DNA of 64,000 nucleotides from Motacilla alba alba (Eukaryota; Chordata; Aves; Passeriformes; Motacillidae). Shown here one piece after another: positions 23,740 to 35,730 of the stretch. Where the stretch lies: assembly GCF_015832195.1 (NCBI RefSeq), contig NC_052031.1, positions 7,193,850 through 7,257,849 of the forward strand. Reading direction: 5' to 3'. The translations under genes and the position numbers were made by a program. Position 1 is the stretch's first letter. Each line of letters starts with the position of its first letter. The notes under the pieces are model-generated. The model was given only the letters and a program-made list of their open reading frames with translations, had not been told where the DNA came from and made no database searches.

Positions 23740-26700
23740 GCCCAGTTTGAAAAATGTTTTCTTCTCTTGAGTTTTTGGGGTTTTTTTCTCCATTGATATT
23801 TGTTGTTTTCCAGTCTCTGATAGTCTCCTAAACAATTTTACCATCTTTCTGTACATCTGTGATGTTCCCATATTAATATGAGTCATTCCCACTAAAAAGT
23901 CTGGGACTGGGCTAAGTGTATGAGAAACTAGAATTTATCTCTATTGAGTTTCAGGAGTTTTTCCAGGAAAGACTACTCCTGTAGTCCCATTCACCTGCTT
24001 GTCCTGCCACCTTTCCCTTTTCTTCTTGCTCCATCCAGGAGAAAAGCCAGCTCACTTGGCAAAACAGGTTTATGTCCGTGGGAGAGGTTTGAAATATGTG
24101 GCTGATGTTCCCCTTGCCCTTGCTGAGGCACAAGAACACTGTTACCACCCGTTTAAAGGGATGTTCAAAAAATCCTCAAATTCAGACACACATGACAAAA
24201 CTGTGGTCTAAGCCAAAAATAGAAGAAAAGTACTTGGAACTTGTAAAGAGCTAGTTGGAGGTTAAAGAAATGCCAAAAAATACTTTTTTTTGTTACATTC
24301 TTTTCTTCTCAATCTACCTGATAGTCTACTTTAATAGTAATGTGGTGTTTACTAACTAGAGAATTTTCACTCAAGAAGAATGCAAAGATCATTAGTAATG
24401 CACAAGAGGGATTTGAAATAGGGTAACTACTGGCATATGCAGACACATATTTCTAAAAATGAGTTGCAAAACATCATAAAAGTCACACCCATTTCACAAA
24501 GCTTTCTTTACTGTCCTGTCAAATGGGGGAAAGTAATCAGATTCAGCTTTCATGTGGACAAAGACATTTATTCCAGGCAAAGATGGCATACAGAGAGATG
24601 CAAATGGAGGACACAAATTCCCTCCCCACCCTCAGCACATGGTTTTCCACAGTGCTGTGTTTTCATTTGTGCATTCAAAGCTGCCCAGCATTTCCATACA
24701 GTCAGCTCAGCCCTGCTCACACCTACTCCCACAGCTGTCTGTGCTGTCAGCCTGGCTTACTCCAAAAAGGTGCAAGGAGAAATGATTAACTGCAGTTAAT
24801 TTATGTGGAATTCTTAGAGGGAATGAATAACATTAGCTTCAGTAAAAAATAGCCAGGTGACAGCAGTCATGTGCTTGCTGATTTTATACACTGCATTGGG
24901 TGGATATCAAGGTGAAAAGTTAGAAAAGGCCAGGCATGAGTGGATGTTTCATGATGCAATTTTTAATTGCATGATCAGATGCTCCTTTCACCCTAACCTC
25001 TGCACCCATGTTTTCCTTCTTCCTTGTACGGGGTGGAGCTGCCTTAAGGATGAATCAGGGAAGGTATCTGCTCTTCAGAGGGCTCCTTGGTGTTTGTGGC
25101 AGACAGAAGGTGCACAAGGAACGAAGCTGGGGAGTGCTGCAGATTGTGAAGTCTTTGGGTGAAGATATATGGTGATGAGTGACTCATATATCCCAAGCTT
25201 TTACTAATAATCCTTCACATCTAAGCTTTATGTTTGGGTTTCTGAGAGACGCTCCTAGCACATGTCTTGAAGAAAGCCTGGGCTCTACCAGAAGCAAATG
25301 GTGAGGGACACAATGAGCACAGAAAGTGCTGTATGATGTTGAGGATACAGAGAAGCCAGAAATGGCCCAAAACTGAAAGAGACCTTAAATGATTCCTTCA
25401 TGGCTCATTTCTACATCAGTTCAACAGAGACAAACCAGAGTATGATTACAGGTTTTGATGAACTTTGATAATATTGTAATCAATGTTTCAGAAAAATAAC
25501 ACAAGAAAATTAATAATTCTGTTTTCAGGGCAGTGTTCAGTAAATAAGACCTAGGATTATTCGGTAGGAAATGAGGAAAATACAAAATAAGGAATAGCTG
25601 CTCATCATCTGAGCACTGTCCATCTTATGCAGAAGACAAGAAGAGACCTATGAGAAAAACATTTGTGGGACTGCATTGTTAGATGGGACAGGGCTGCAGG
25701 GATGTCCCTTGCTCCAGTATTTCCCAACTTTTCATCTTGATGGTGTTCCCTCTTTAAAAAGCAGCTTTACAGGTGTCATTTTACCACCCACATCCAGCTG
25801 GGACAGGGGGTTTGGGCTGAAGTGGTTTTCCATGCCATGGGCACAAGGGCTCCGCCTCATCTCTGCCCCTCTACCCCTGCCTCCAGAACTTACCTTTAGT
25901 CCTGGCTGCCTCTTCTCAAACTCCTTTCTCCAGCCCTAATCCCCTGTCCACATCCTCCCCTCCTCCTAGACTGTTTATTCCAGCTCAGATTGCGTTTCCC
26001 CTCCACCCGAGCCTTATTTTCCACGCTGCTGTGAGTGTCAGCAGGGATCCCAGGGATGCAGCACAGGCTTCCTGTGCCACATATTGGGAGTCACCACTTT
26101 AACAGAGACAAGAACAGATCCTGGATTGAAGCTCAGATGAGCAGGTTCCAGCCTAGATATTTCTCAGCCATCCCTACCAGGGTGCCATCAGTAGCAGCAG
26201 AAAGTGCCACCCAAATTCCAGTGAGGGTGTGAGCCTTGAGGCCCTGGTGCCATGGATGGGTATCTGATGTTATGAAGACATATTTAATCTCTCATCTCAC
26301 TTGATCTCTCTCTAAAGAACACAATGCATTAGGGGAGGGGTTGTGCCAGCCCTAATGAGGCTAAATATTGCCTTAGTTGTGCCATATAATTCTTTGGTCT
26401 GATCATGGAATATTTGCTGAAAAGATTAGGCTTATAAGTAATTAATCTTTCTGGAAAAGACTATCAGTGGTACCAGATAATACTCTAACTCCCTCTATCC
26501 AAAACAATTTAATCTCTTCTAAATGAAATCCATTTTTCTAAAGAAAAATTACTTTCACAGTATTATTCAGAGCCTGGCCATGGAGAGATTCAACTTTAGA
26601 TGAAGCAGTAATAACTTCACCTAACTTCGTATTTCAACTCCTAAGCTACTAGAATTAATTGAGCGTGTAATTAAGGAAGGGTTTTCTTACCAATATGCTC

Positions 26701-28585
26701 ATGCCTATAATTAAAATCTCACACAAATGTGTGTGTGCAAGAGTAGGGCAGGGCAGAGAAGAGACCAAAGTGTCTGACAGGTTTACATCAAAGGACCTGA
26801 GCTCCTGCAGCTCTCAGCCAGAGGGAGGGGAGGAAGGGAAGACAGGACTGGCTGATAACTGACTTGATATATTGTTTTTGACCTCCTGTCTTCAAAGCCC
26901 CAAGTGGTTTGAGGGCTGTCTACCCAGGAGATGTCTTCTATCTTTAATGTTCCTTCAGCACAGCCAAGCTTTCCAAGTGTTTGTACCACCAAGAGCAGAA
27001 GAGTGATGATATCTGCCTGTTTTCAGAGGGACTGGATGGGTTTGGCTGCTGCTTTGGGCTGTGCCTCATCAGTGCTGCGGCCCAGGGGACCACGTGTCGT
27101 GTTCTGAGAGCCACCACTTTCCTCTGGTGTTTGTTGCATGGGAGAGCCATGAACAAGAGTTTTAGGGGAAAAAAAAAAGGGGTGGTGCATTTTTACTGCT
27201 GATATTTATACTGCATTTACTACTAAATCAGCCTCAAATAGCTGTTCAGCCTGTTGTGTGGGACCCAAGTCCATGGCTCTGCCTCAGGACAGCTGCATTT
27301 GGGGAGGTTTTCCTGTTCTGAACATGAGGAGACGTTGGGTGCTGGGAAGCTGCAACACAGCACGGCCACAACAGCTGAGCTCCTGCACAAAATGAACAAG
27401 GGATTTCCCTAAAAATCCCCAAACAAATCACCAAAAGGGGGACTTGGAGCTTGAAGAGAAAAAAAGAATTGAGTCCCTTAGCTGGTCTGCCATGTGTTGT
27501 GATACCCTGTGACTGCACAAGGGAGTGGGAAATCACTCCCTCATGGGATAATCAAGCCAAGGACCAAGACACCAAGGAAAAACAGGTGTGGATGAATGCT
27601 GCACGAAAGAAGCCACCCTGAAGAGGGAAGCTGCTCTCTCATTTGTTAACATCTGCTGTGGTCGGGGAAACAGGACTTTGTATGTTTATTGATACTGCAA
27701 TATGCTTATAAATCAGATCAAACAGACACCTGCATCTGTCCTCTGCTCTCCTCTGAACTGGAGCAACCTGAAGGGCTGGGGATTTTTTGTCTTACTGGTT
27801 GAATTCCAAATGGAGTCAGAGTTTTGGTTTCACAGATTTGGTGGGGTTTATATGTAGATAAAGAAGGCAGGCAGGGAAAGCTAAAGTACATTAGGTGTAT
27901 GTTCTCAGGAAGAAAGCCCACATGCCCAGCTGCACACATATTTTACATTTCTTTAGATCCAGTAAAATACTATGAGAAATAGCTGACCATTACTGAAATC
28001 CAAGCTGGGGTGCTCAGAGCTGTGCTGATATGCACTGGCTATGCATCAGACATTTTTTACATGAAATGTGCATCATCCAAGTGCTTTATTTCCTTCCATA
28101 TAGTCCCAAACACTAAACACATGCACTCCCTACCATCACTGCCTTCAGAATGACCTAATACACCAGGCAGACATGCAGGAGAGCTGTTTTCCTCTGTAGA
28201 TAACTACCAGGCTGGCATTTTGGGGCAACCATCATTTTTTGCTCCATAATCATCTCACTAATATCTTTCTCATTTTTTCAGCTTTCCCATATTCACAGCA
28301 GTTAAGACTTTGTGACCTTCCCCAGGGAATGCAACCTGTGATTCACAGCTAAAGAGTGGGTGTCTCTGTCTGAGCTCTGCTTTTGAAAAGGGTGGCAAAT
28401 TGCCTCGACAATAGCTGCCATTAAGTAAAATAATGAAATGACTGGGAAAATGAGTGTTCACCAGTGTATTTTCTCTGCACTTCCTAAAAATGCCCATGAC
28501 CCACACACTGAGCTAGCAAGCTGTATGCTTTTAGTGCCACCATCATCAGCTTTCTTCCCTCCAGTCTGTGCCTTCCCATACTGCA
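23740..28585. other. Unique non-coding sequence
   Basis: Single-copy-looking DNA with only short open frames. I recognise no repeat, RNA or gene. Confidence 0.5.
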
Positions 28586-28745
28586 TTTTTATCATTTATT
28601 ATTATTTTTTATTATTATATATAATATAAAATATATAAATTATCGTTTTATTATTTATTAAGTTTATTTATATTAGATTTATTATTTGTTTGAACATTAT
28701 TATTATAATATTATTATTTTTATTGTTGTTGTTTTTATTGATATG
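28586..28745. repeat. AT-rich low-complexity block
   Basis: About 160 bases of imperfect ATT, TA and TTAT repeats with almost no G or C. It resembles a decayed (ATT)n/(TA)n array. Confidence 0.9.
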
Positions 28746-28930
28746 ATTGCTATAATTAATTTCATTTTGGTACCTCTGTGGTGTTTGCATAGCCCCCCAT
28801 TGTGCTTTTCAGTGAGGTCCCATGGAAGCCAAGAGAAGGTTTTTTGGCACTTTCAGGCAGCCTCAGCCATGAAGGTTTAGGGAATGTCAGACCTTCCTGG
28901 GCACCTCTGCTACAGCCTGGTTTTACACAG

Positions 28931-29006
28931 GCTGAGCAAGATACGGACAATTGAGGCCAGGGTACAGGAGGGCTTCAGCTGGGACATGGTGTCTGGGCAC
29001 TGGGAG
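28931..29006 (+). other. Weak candidate exon of 76 nt
   Basis: An acceptor with a fair pyrimidine tract ('ctacagcctggttttacacag' region, ending at 28930) and a GAG|GTGAGC donor (intron from 29007) enclose a segment open in frame 2 for 25 codons (begins LSKIRTIEARVQ). It is not recognised as any protein, and the minus strand of the same DNA has a longer open frame (28923-29264). Likely chance. Confidence 0.12.
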
Positions 29007-29264
29007 GTGAGCAGGGAACATGGGCGCAGTTCCATTTCCATCCCCTGAAAGGATCCAGTGGTATTTGATACACAGTGTGAGAGCTTTGGTCACCAAGGCA
29101 TGCTGCGATGGTGATGTGATGTGGTCCTGATGCTGAGCTGGTGCTGGCAGAGAGGTGATCAAAATGTCTGTGAAAGACAAAGCAATGCCAGCATTGTGAT
29201 TATCCTGGTTCATCTCAGGGGCTGTCTGATAGTCATGGGAGAGCTCAGCAAGAGCTGAACCCAC

Positions 29265-32200
29265 TCAGCCTGGTGTGCAGCTGAGGGTAGATCCTAGGAC
29301 AGTGTAGCCGGGACTCAGTTGTGCTCCTGAGGATGCTGAGAATGGGCAGCACCCCTCAGGCTTTGGATCCTGGATGAAATAACAGAATCTGAACTGCAAT
29401 CTTTCCTCCTTAAAAACTGAGGCAAAATGCTCTTATTTCCTCCTAACCTTTAGTAGGGAGCATCTGGGGACAGGGATTGTGTTCTCATGATCCAGCACTA
29501 AGCATACAAGTCCCCGTGCTGGATTTTGAGCTCCTGGTGCTCTGCAATGGAATTCCTGTTAGCAGTGCAGTGTCCAGCTCCTGCCCAGGACACACAGAGT
29601 TTCCCCTCCCTGGACAGTGAATGACACACCCCTGGTGTGACTGGGCACGAGTGCAGGGCCCAGTCAGGCATGGAGCTTGCTGCTCTGCTGCAAAGCACAG
29701 CCTGGGAGGAAAAATAACCTTTCAGCTTTATGTTCAGTGATATATCGCCTTTAAATCTGAATGGGTTTAGGAAATGTTACACAAGAGAAACTGCTCTGCT
29801 TTTCCAGAGGCATAATGTTATGGTACAGTTGTTCCACAGCCAAACTCTGCTCTGAGTTGTGCCCCTACATTCTCTCTCCCAGGTATTTATTAAATTATGA
29901 TTAACAGTAGCCGACATAGGGCTTCATTATTTCTTGAATTGCCTTTCTTTTTAACTCTCTACAAGCTCAGAGAATTACATATGGCCTCATTAACCTCTGT
30001 GTCAAACTGATAATAAGGCAGGGAAGGAGGTACCCCTTCAGCTGCTCGACAGCCTGAGCAGGGGCCCTGTGGAAGGGCTGCTGAGGGAACACCAGCATTT
30101 CCCAGGAGCTTTAAGTGCCTATGGGTGGCTGCACAGGAACCTGAAATATTGTGTTTGTGTTTGTGTCACCGCCCATGTGAGGTCACTCCACTGGGGAGAT
30201 CAGAAACCCCAGAAATAAATAAATAAACATAGAAATAAATGGCTTTGGAAATCTCACTCTGTAGGTGTCATTAGCACCAGTGTGTGTCTATCAAGGTGGG
30301 ATACTCAAAATGAGAGTGAAAAACACAGCTGTATCAAAGCAGGGATCTTAGACTCCATAGGAGCAACTGTGGAGGGATAGGGGCAACTTTAGTCTTTTGG
30401 TATTCTTAAAAACACCAGGACTGGTTTCACAACATATGCAAAGGAATTATTCTGCCTCTTGGCTTCTACAAGAGTGCTGTAAAGTGATTTAAATGTTCAT
30501 AGCTGTCCAGACAGTGCAGGATTCTAACCTGAACTTCTGCAGGATAGCTTGAGAGATTAAAGTTTTGAATCTGTTCAAGTGTTTTGCTGCATGCAGCTGC
30601 ACAAAAAAAACCTGCTTATATAAACTTCTTTTCAGTGCCATCCAAGAAGGGTGAAAAACTACAGCAATTCACAGGTGTAACCTAGACTCCAGACCTCGCT
30701 TTCCCAGGGGTAATTTCCCCTCCTGACTTCCTCCCCACCAATCTCAAAGGCCAGCTGTCACAGCCTTTGCTATTTAGGATTCTCAGGGCATAGTGTACTT
30801 TCCAAAGTTTCTCTTCTTCGAGCCACTGTGAACTTCTCAAAGTAAGGCACAAGGACAACTTAACCATTCTTTGTGAGAGATCCAGTGGTCAAAAACTAAG
30901 TGGCTTTGAAAGCAGAGCCAACAGGGCTTAACAAACCAACAGTAACACCATGGGAGTCTGCTAATCCCCAAAATCTACAATAAACAGATAAAGTTAATAA
31001 GATTCAATAAATGAGAACAGCCCCATTAATGCTTAAAGAGCACTATCTAAATACTACACACTTTATTTACTGAGTTCCCTTGCTGAATTTGCTGTACACA
31101 GGAACACTCAAAATTCATTATCTTTGGATGCAAAGCTTAGTAAATTCGACAGTAATTAATCTCCATTTACCCTCCGCGTGTGTTTCTGAACAGACGAAAA
31201 GTTCATTGAAAAAGTTCTTTCAGCCTCTCTGAAAGAGAAGCAGTGCTTTGATAAACAAAAAAGCACCAAACACAGGCTTCTGAAAGGAAAATAGAGCAGT
31301 AGCCAGTTCTGTGTGGTTTAAGCCAGGTGCTCATTGCAAATTCAGTAGCATGCACTGGCAAGTGTCAGCAGCAGAGAAACTAAAATTACTGAAATTCTTA
31401 TGCCAGTGTAATTTGCTGAAGGCGATGCACTGAGGGTTACGGCAAATTGTGCATGTGTTGAGGATTATAAAACAAATTAAAATGGAGGCTAACAAAAGGA
31501 CTGCAATATTTATGCATTTCTTCATTCTTTTCACTTTGTGGTACTCAATCAACTTCACAGTCTCTTAAGGTGGCATGGGGACATTGCTATTGTGTACATT
31601 CATTTGCTCTGAAAACGGGGGCTCAGACATCCTAGGCTACAGAATTTAACTGGTTCTGGTAATATTTATAAGTACCTCTATTAACCTACCAAATATTTAC
31701 AATGCACCCATTACTTCTAATCAAGTGAAATTTAATCATCAACACAAAAAATGCAGCAACTTTGCTGTTCAGTGCATTCTACTTATCTGCTTCAGTTTTG
31801 ATATGCCAGCCCATTTTATTTTGTATCCCTTCCCTTTCCCTAGAATTCCTGCATCTGTGCATCCTGGTTGTACAAAAGCAGAAATGTTTTAACCACCCAC
31901 GGCTTGCTGCAGTGGAGTCCATTACACGGTGTAATGTGCTTAGTGTTTAATACCCAATTTACCAGATATTTTAATGAGTTTCTAAAGTACCCACTGTATG
32001 ATCACCCAGCACGGCCCAGCAACCTAATGGGTTATTACCTTGTGGAATAAGAAACAAGTCCTCTATGAAACAGGCTCCTGGTTGTACATTCCCAGCCCTC
32101 TGCTGGCAAGCCCTGCCATGGAGCTGGTTGGAGAGGCGAGGACATGGTGTCCATGTCTCTGTCCAGTGCTTCAGCTCCAGCCTTCCTGCGCAATAAACTG

Positions 32201-34079
32201 GATTTCTTCAGCCAAGATGTGCCCACCTGTCCCTCTGTCAGTGGAGTGACAACCTCTGTGAACCACAGGGACCAAAAAGCTGACAGCAATCTTATTTTCA
32301 AGTGCCACCATGAGATTCACCCAAGCCCACCTGCAGGGATTTAGACCTCATTTTAATTCCAGGGACCCTCACATTTGGCTGTGAGAGGCAGATGTAGGCT
32401 GTCCTCACCTGCTGGTGACAGATGTGAGAGGTGCTTGCAGAGTCAGCTCCTGCTCCTACTTAACCAAGGAAACAAAGAAAATTCTTTGGTTTGGTTTTCT
32501 CTCTAGATTTGAGCAGGCTAAATAGAACTGCTTGGGACTCTAAGGATAAAATGGAGTCTTTATGTGCACTTCACTGTGGCAGGGAGATGTTTTCACACAG
32601 GTTCAGGTCTTGGAGCTCCCAGATGCTCCAGGCTCTTTCCAGGCAGCTCAGCCAGAAATGACCAGAAGCCCACTGTCCTTCATGTCCCTGTACAAACCAA
32701 AGGACAAAAAAACTTCTAACTAGCCCCCAACAGTTTCAGCCTTAGTGTAAAACAAGTGACAACAGATGGGATCACACAGACGGGGGAACAGAGGAGGAAA
32801 AACGAGGCAGTTTCAGGGAGTGGAACAGGCAGGGGTCTCAGCACGTTGGCAGCCTCGCTGTTGTCAAGTTTTTTTTGTGTAGTCATCACGTATTAACGTT
32901 GTATTTGGGGATTTAATAGATTTTACACTTGATTTTCTGGCAGGGAGCAGGGAGCCACTGCCAGCCATGAAGCATCTTGAAAAGGAGATAAGTTTTCAAA
33001 TCTATTGAAGTGATCTATGCATTGTTGTTTCACTGAAAGGTAGGGATGTAAGGGCCAAATCCTGACCTTTATCCCACAGAGTCTGTTTGAATATCTCCAT
33101 CAGCTGCCATGGAGCTACTCTGGATTAACAGCAACGTAACACCAACGTCAGGATCTGGATCTTCCAGAGAATCCCACTGATCTTACATCGTTGCAATAGC
33201 TGATTTCAAATCACATTTCTTTGGCTTGAGAAGCTTTTCCCACACACAAAGGAGGTCAGAATCTCTCCCTTTCTCTAGTATTAAGGCAGATTTTGATCCA
33301 AAGGATCATGTCTATATTCCCAAGCATACTCTTCTGTAGGATCAATAAATTACTTGACAGTGGCAATTGACATTACACTTTATGGATGGTGTTGCTGGGA
33401 TTTACACTCCAGCTACAAAGCAGATCAGATGAACAAACAGAATACCCAGTCCTGGACCACTTCCCTTACTCTACTCTGTCATTTTTATAGCTTCACACAT
33501 GCTGCAGGTGCTGATACTACACACGTCTGAGTGTAATCCACACATCAGCCTGAGAGCTCACCAGTCCTGGGAGAGACTGCCTTCAGCAGTCCTTTCAAGC
33601 CTGGTTAGAGAGGCAGAATGGAAACACCAGCTACAGCGATGAAAGTTATGTTTTCTAATAATGGAAATGAGATGGAAATGTTGGGCAGCTGCTAAGGGCT
33701 TCATCTATTATCTGATTTTTAAAAAATAATACTGGAAAATGCCTTGCAAAGCCTAACATTAATGTATGTATTCCTCAGTAATGAGAGATATGAATGGCTG
33801 GGTCTATAATCCCTTATAAATCTTTCATTCTAAAAACTGCCCATAGCATTGTTCTTGGTAATGGAGAGCTATATGAACTTGGCAGGTTCTTTTTTAAATT
33901 ATCAACTTACTGTTCAAGACAAAAAAACCTGAATTAAAGTGGAAAAAAAAATTACTCCCCTGGAGAATTGCAGTGCAGACATTTGCTGGCAAATTATTTT
34001 TATTTAAATCACTTTTCTTGGTTTTAATATTGAAAAGACTTTAAATCATTGAAGAGCCTTTAATTTAGGATAGTGAATG
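29265..34079. other. Unique non-coding sequence
   Basis: Contains a short (AAAT)n run at 30211-30240 and a minus-strand frame at 31331-31558 with a hydrophobic segment, discussed as a finding. Nothing else is recognised. Confidence 0.5.
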
Positions 34080-34185
34080 GCAGGGAATGTAATTGAGGAG
34101 ACCAGACTAGCTGATCTGCTTCAGCACAGGGGCTGGACTAGACAATTTCTCAGAATTTTTTCAAGTCTGGCATTTATAGAAAGAA
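34080..34185 (+). mobile_element. Possible relic of an older CR1 3' end
   Basis: The segment 'cacaggggctggactagaca' followed by 'tttctcagaattttttcaag' resembles the older CR1 tail type 'ggggttggactagatgatct..gaggtccctt'. Only about 50 bases support it and the terminal octamer repeat is not visible. Confidence 0.35.
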
Positions 34186-34689
34186 ACTCTTGTCTGACTG
34201 CCCCTTCAAAACTGTTTGCATCTAAGACATACAAAGACACCCTGCTGCCAGCAAGAATTGACACTGAATTGCGATTCTTCCAGTCTTGAGATGCAATACA
34301 ACAGAGTTGGATTGAATGTGGTGATGGACTGAAATCAGAAGGATTTACCCAAGGCAGTTACCACATGGGATGGAGGCAGTGACTAAATAAAATGCAATCA
34401 GGATTCAATCTATCCCCAAGGACCACAATGAAATAATGGCATGGGGAGAAATTTTACAAACTAAACCATCACTGTTTTCCCTCTGTCTTTTCCCCTCTGG
34501 AATTCAAGTTTCTTTAATACTGAGGATTACTGTCAAACCTTTAAAGAGAGTTGAGAGTGAGAGAAGGCAGCAGACAAGTGCAGCAATTCCTTAGCTCTGC
34601 ACTCACTCTCTGTTACAGCTTTCTGGTCTGGGTCCACAACAAGAGGTTTGGCACCCTGGCAGGGTATTCGGGTACAAAATCACCCCCTC

Positions 34690-35730
34690 TGCTTGCCCGT
34701 GCCCCCCTCGCTGCTGGAAGCGCCTGGCTGGGGTAGCCCGGTGTCCCCGCCGGTCCCCGTGCCGCAGGGACGCGTCCCCCGGCTGGCTCCCCGGGGAGCA
34801 CGCACAGACACACAGACACAATGAGAGCCTCCAACTGGAAATCCAAACAAAAATATGGCTGTCTGCTCCAAAAGGAAAACTCATTTACAAAGGTCATCTC
34901 TGTCGAGGAAGAGTGATGCGTTACTCCCCTCTTGGAGGCAACTGCTGTCGCTCCTGTGCCGAGTTACATCACCACCGTAGTTTTGAAAAATAAGAAAGAA
35001 AAAAAAGAGACAGGAAAGAAAAGAGACAAAAGCCCGGCAAGCCCCCTATTCACAGAGCTCGCCCCGCAACTCCCCTTCCCCTCGTCGGGTAAATTGAGCT
35101 TCAAAAGACATGAACATCTTTCCCTACCTTCGTTCTCATCGGAGACAGAAGCCCTTCCATTTTGGTCCGATCCTCATGCCAATCCCGGTCCCCCAACTTA
35201 GTATCTCGTGCCCGTCTCAAGCATCCCACATGAACAAGAGCATGTCAGGACCGCCAGCGACACCCTTCAGGGGAGCTCGGCCAGCTGCCACGCCGCCAAC
35301 TCGCAACCCTCAGCCGCGGGGAGCCCCGCTCCTGGAGAGACCTTCCTCCCCGTCCCTCCTCTCTCGCTCTCTGTGCATAATCCGCCCGCAGCTATGTTTG
35401 TACCATCGCGGCTGACAAACGATCCCTGCCTTACGTAATGCATTCAGCGCAGGACGGGCGATCCCGGCCGGGCCGCGGGTCCCCTCAGGGCAGCAGGCTG
35501 CGGGACGCTGCCCGCCCCGCCGCTTGCGCCGCCGCTCTACCCGGGCGGGGCTGGCGCTGCTCCGCTCCCCCTGCGAGCCGGGGAAGCGCCCAGAAAACTT
35601 CGTCACCGTGGAAGATCGTGGATTCCCCGGTAATGACTTAAAACGGTTGTAATCCTCATCCCAAGGCTCAGCCCGGGAGGTTTTCCCCGCTTGGAAACGC
35701 CAACAGTTGGAGCATTTTCTGCTGGGCGCG
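34690..35730. promoter_or_regulatory. CpG island, probable gene promoter
   Basis: This is the only clear CpG island in the window. A first GC-rich cluster lies at 34690-34805 and a dense core at about 35250-35640, with GGGCGGGG/CCGCCC boxes and many CpGs; the bases between (34805-35030) are less GC-rich. Inside the core is the perfect palindrome TTACGTAA (35431-35438). No TATA box is evident. CpG islands of this kind normally mark a transcription start of a vertebrate gene or long non-coding RNA, often in either direction. Minus-strand transcription fits a donor at 35127; plus-strand transcription could use a weaker donor at 35631 (CCG|GTAATG). The gene itself is not identifiable from this window. 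Confidence 0.8.
35128..35400 (-). other. Candidate first exon driven by the CpG island (minus strand)
   Basis: Reading the minus strand out of the island core, an ATG at 35160-35158 has a strong Kozak context (A at -3, G at +4). It opens 11 codons (MEGLLSPMRTK) that end in phase 0 at a good splice donor, AAG|GTAGGG, with exon end 35128 and intron from 35127. The upstream boundary is only a guess, taken from the island core. Against it, the presumed 5' UTR holds several upstream ATGs, including an overlapping one about 20 bases before the candidate start. I do not recognise the peptide and cannot find the next exon. It may be the start of a gene with a long first intron, or a non-coding exon. 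Confidence 0.25.

Noticed and set aside
32141..32157. Hairpin GACATGG-TGT-CCATGTC
   Set aside because: A 7-bp stem is common by chance in this length and no longer pairing extends it.
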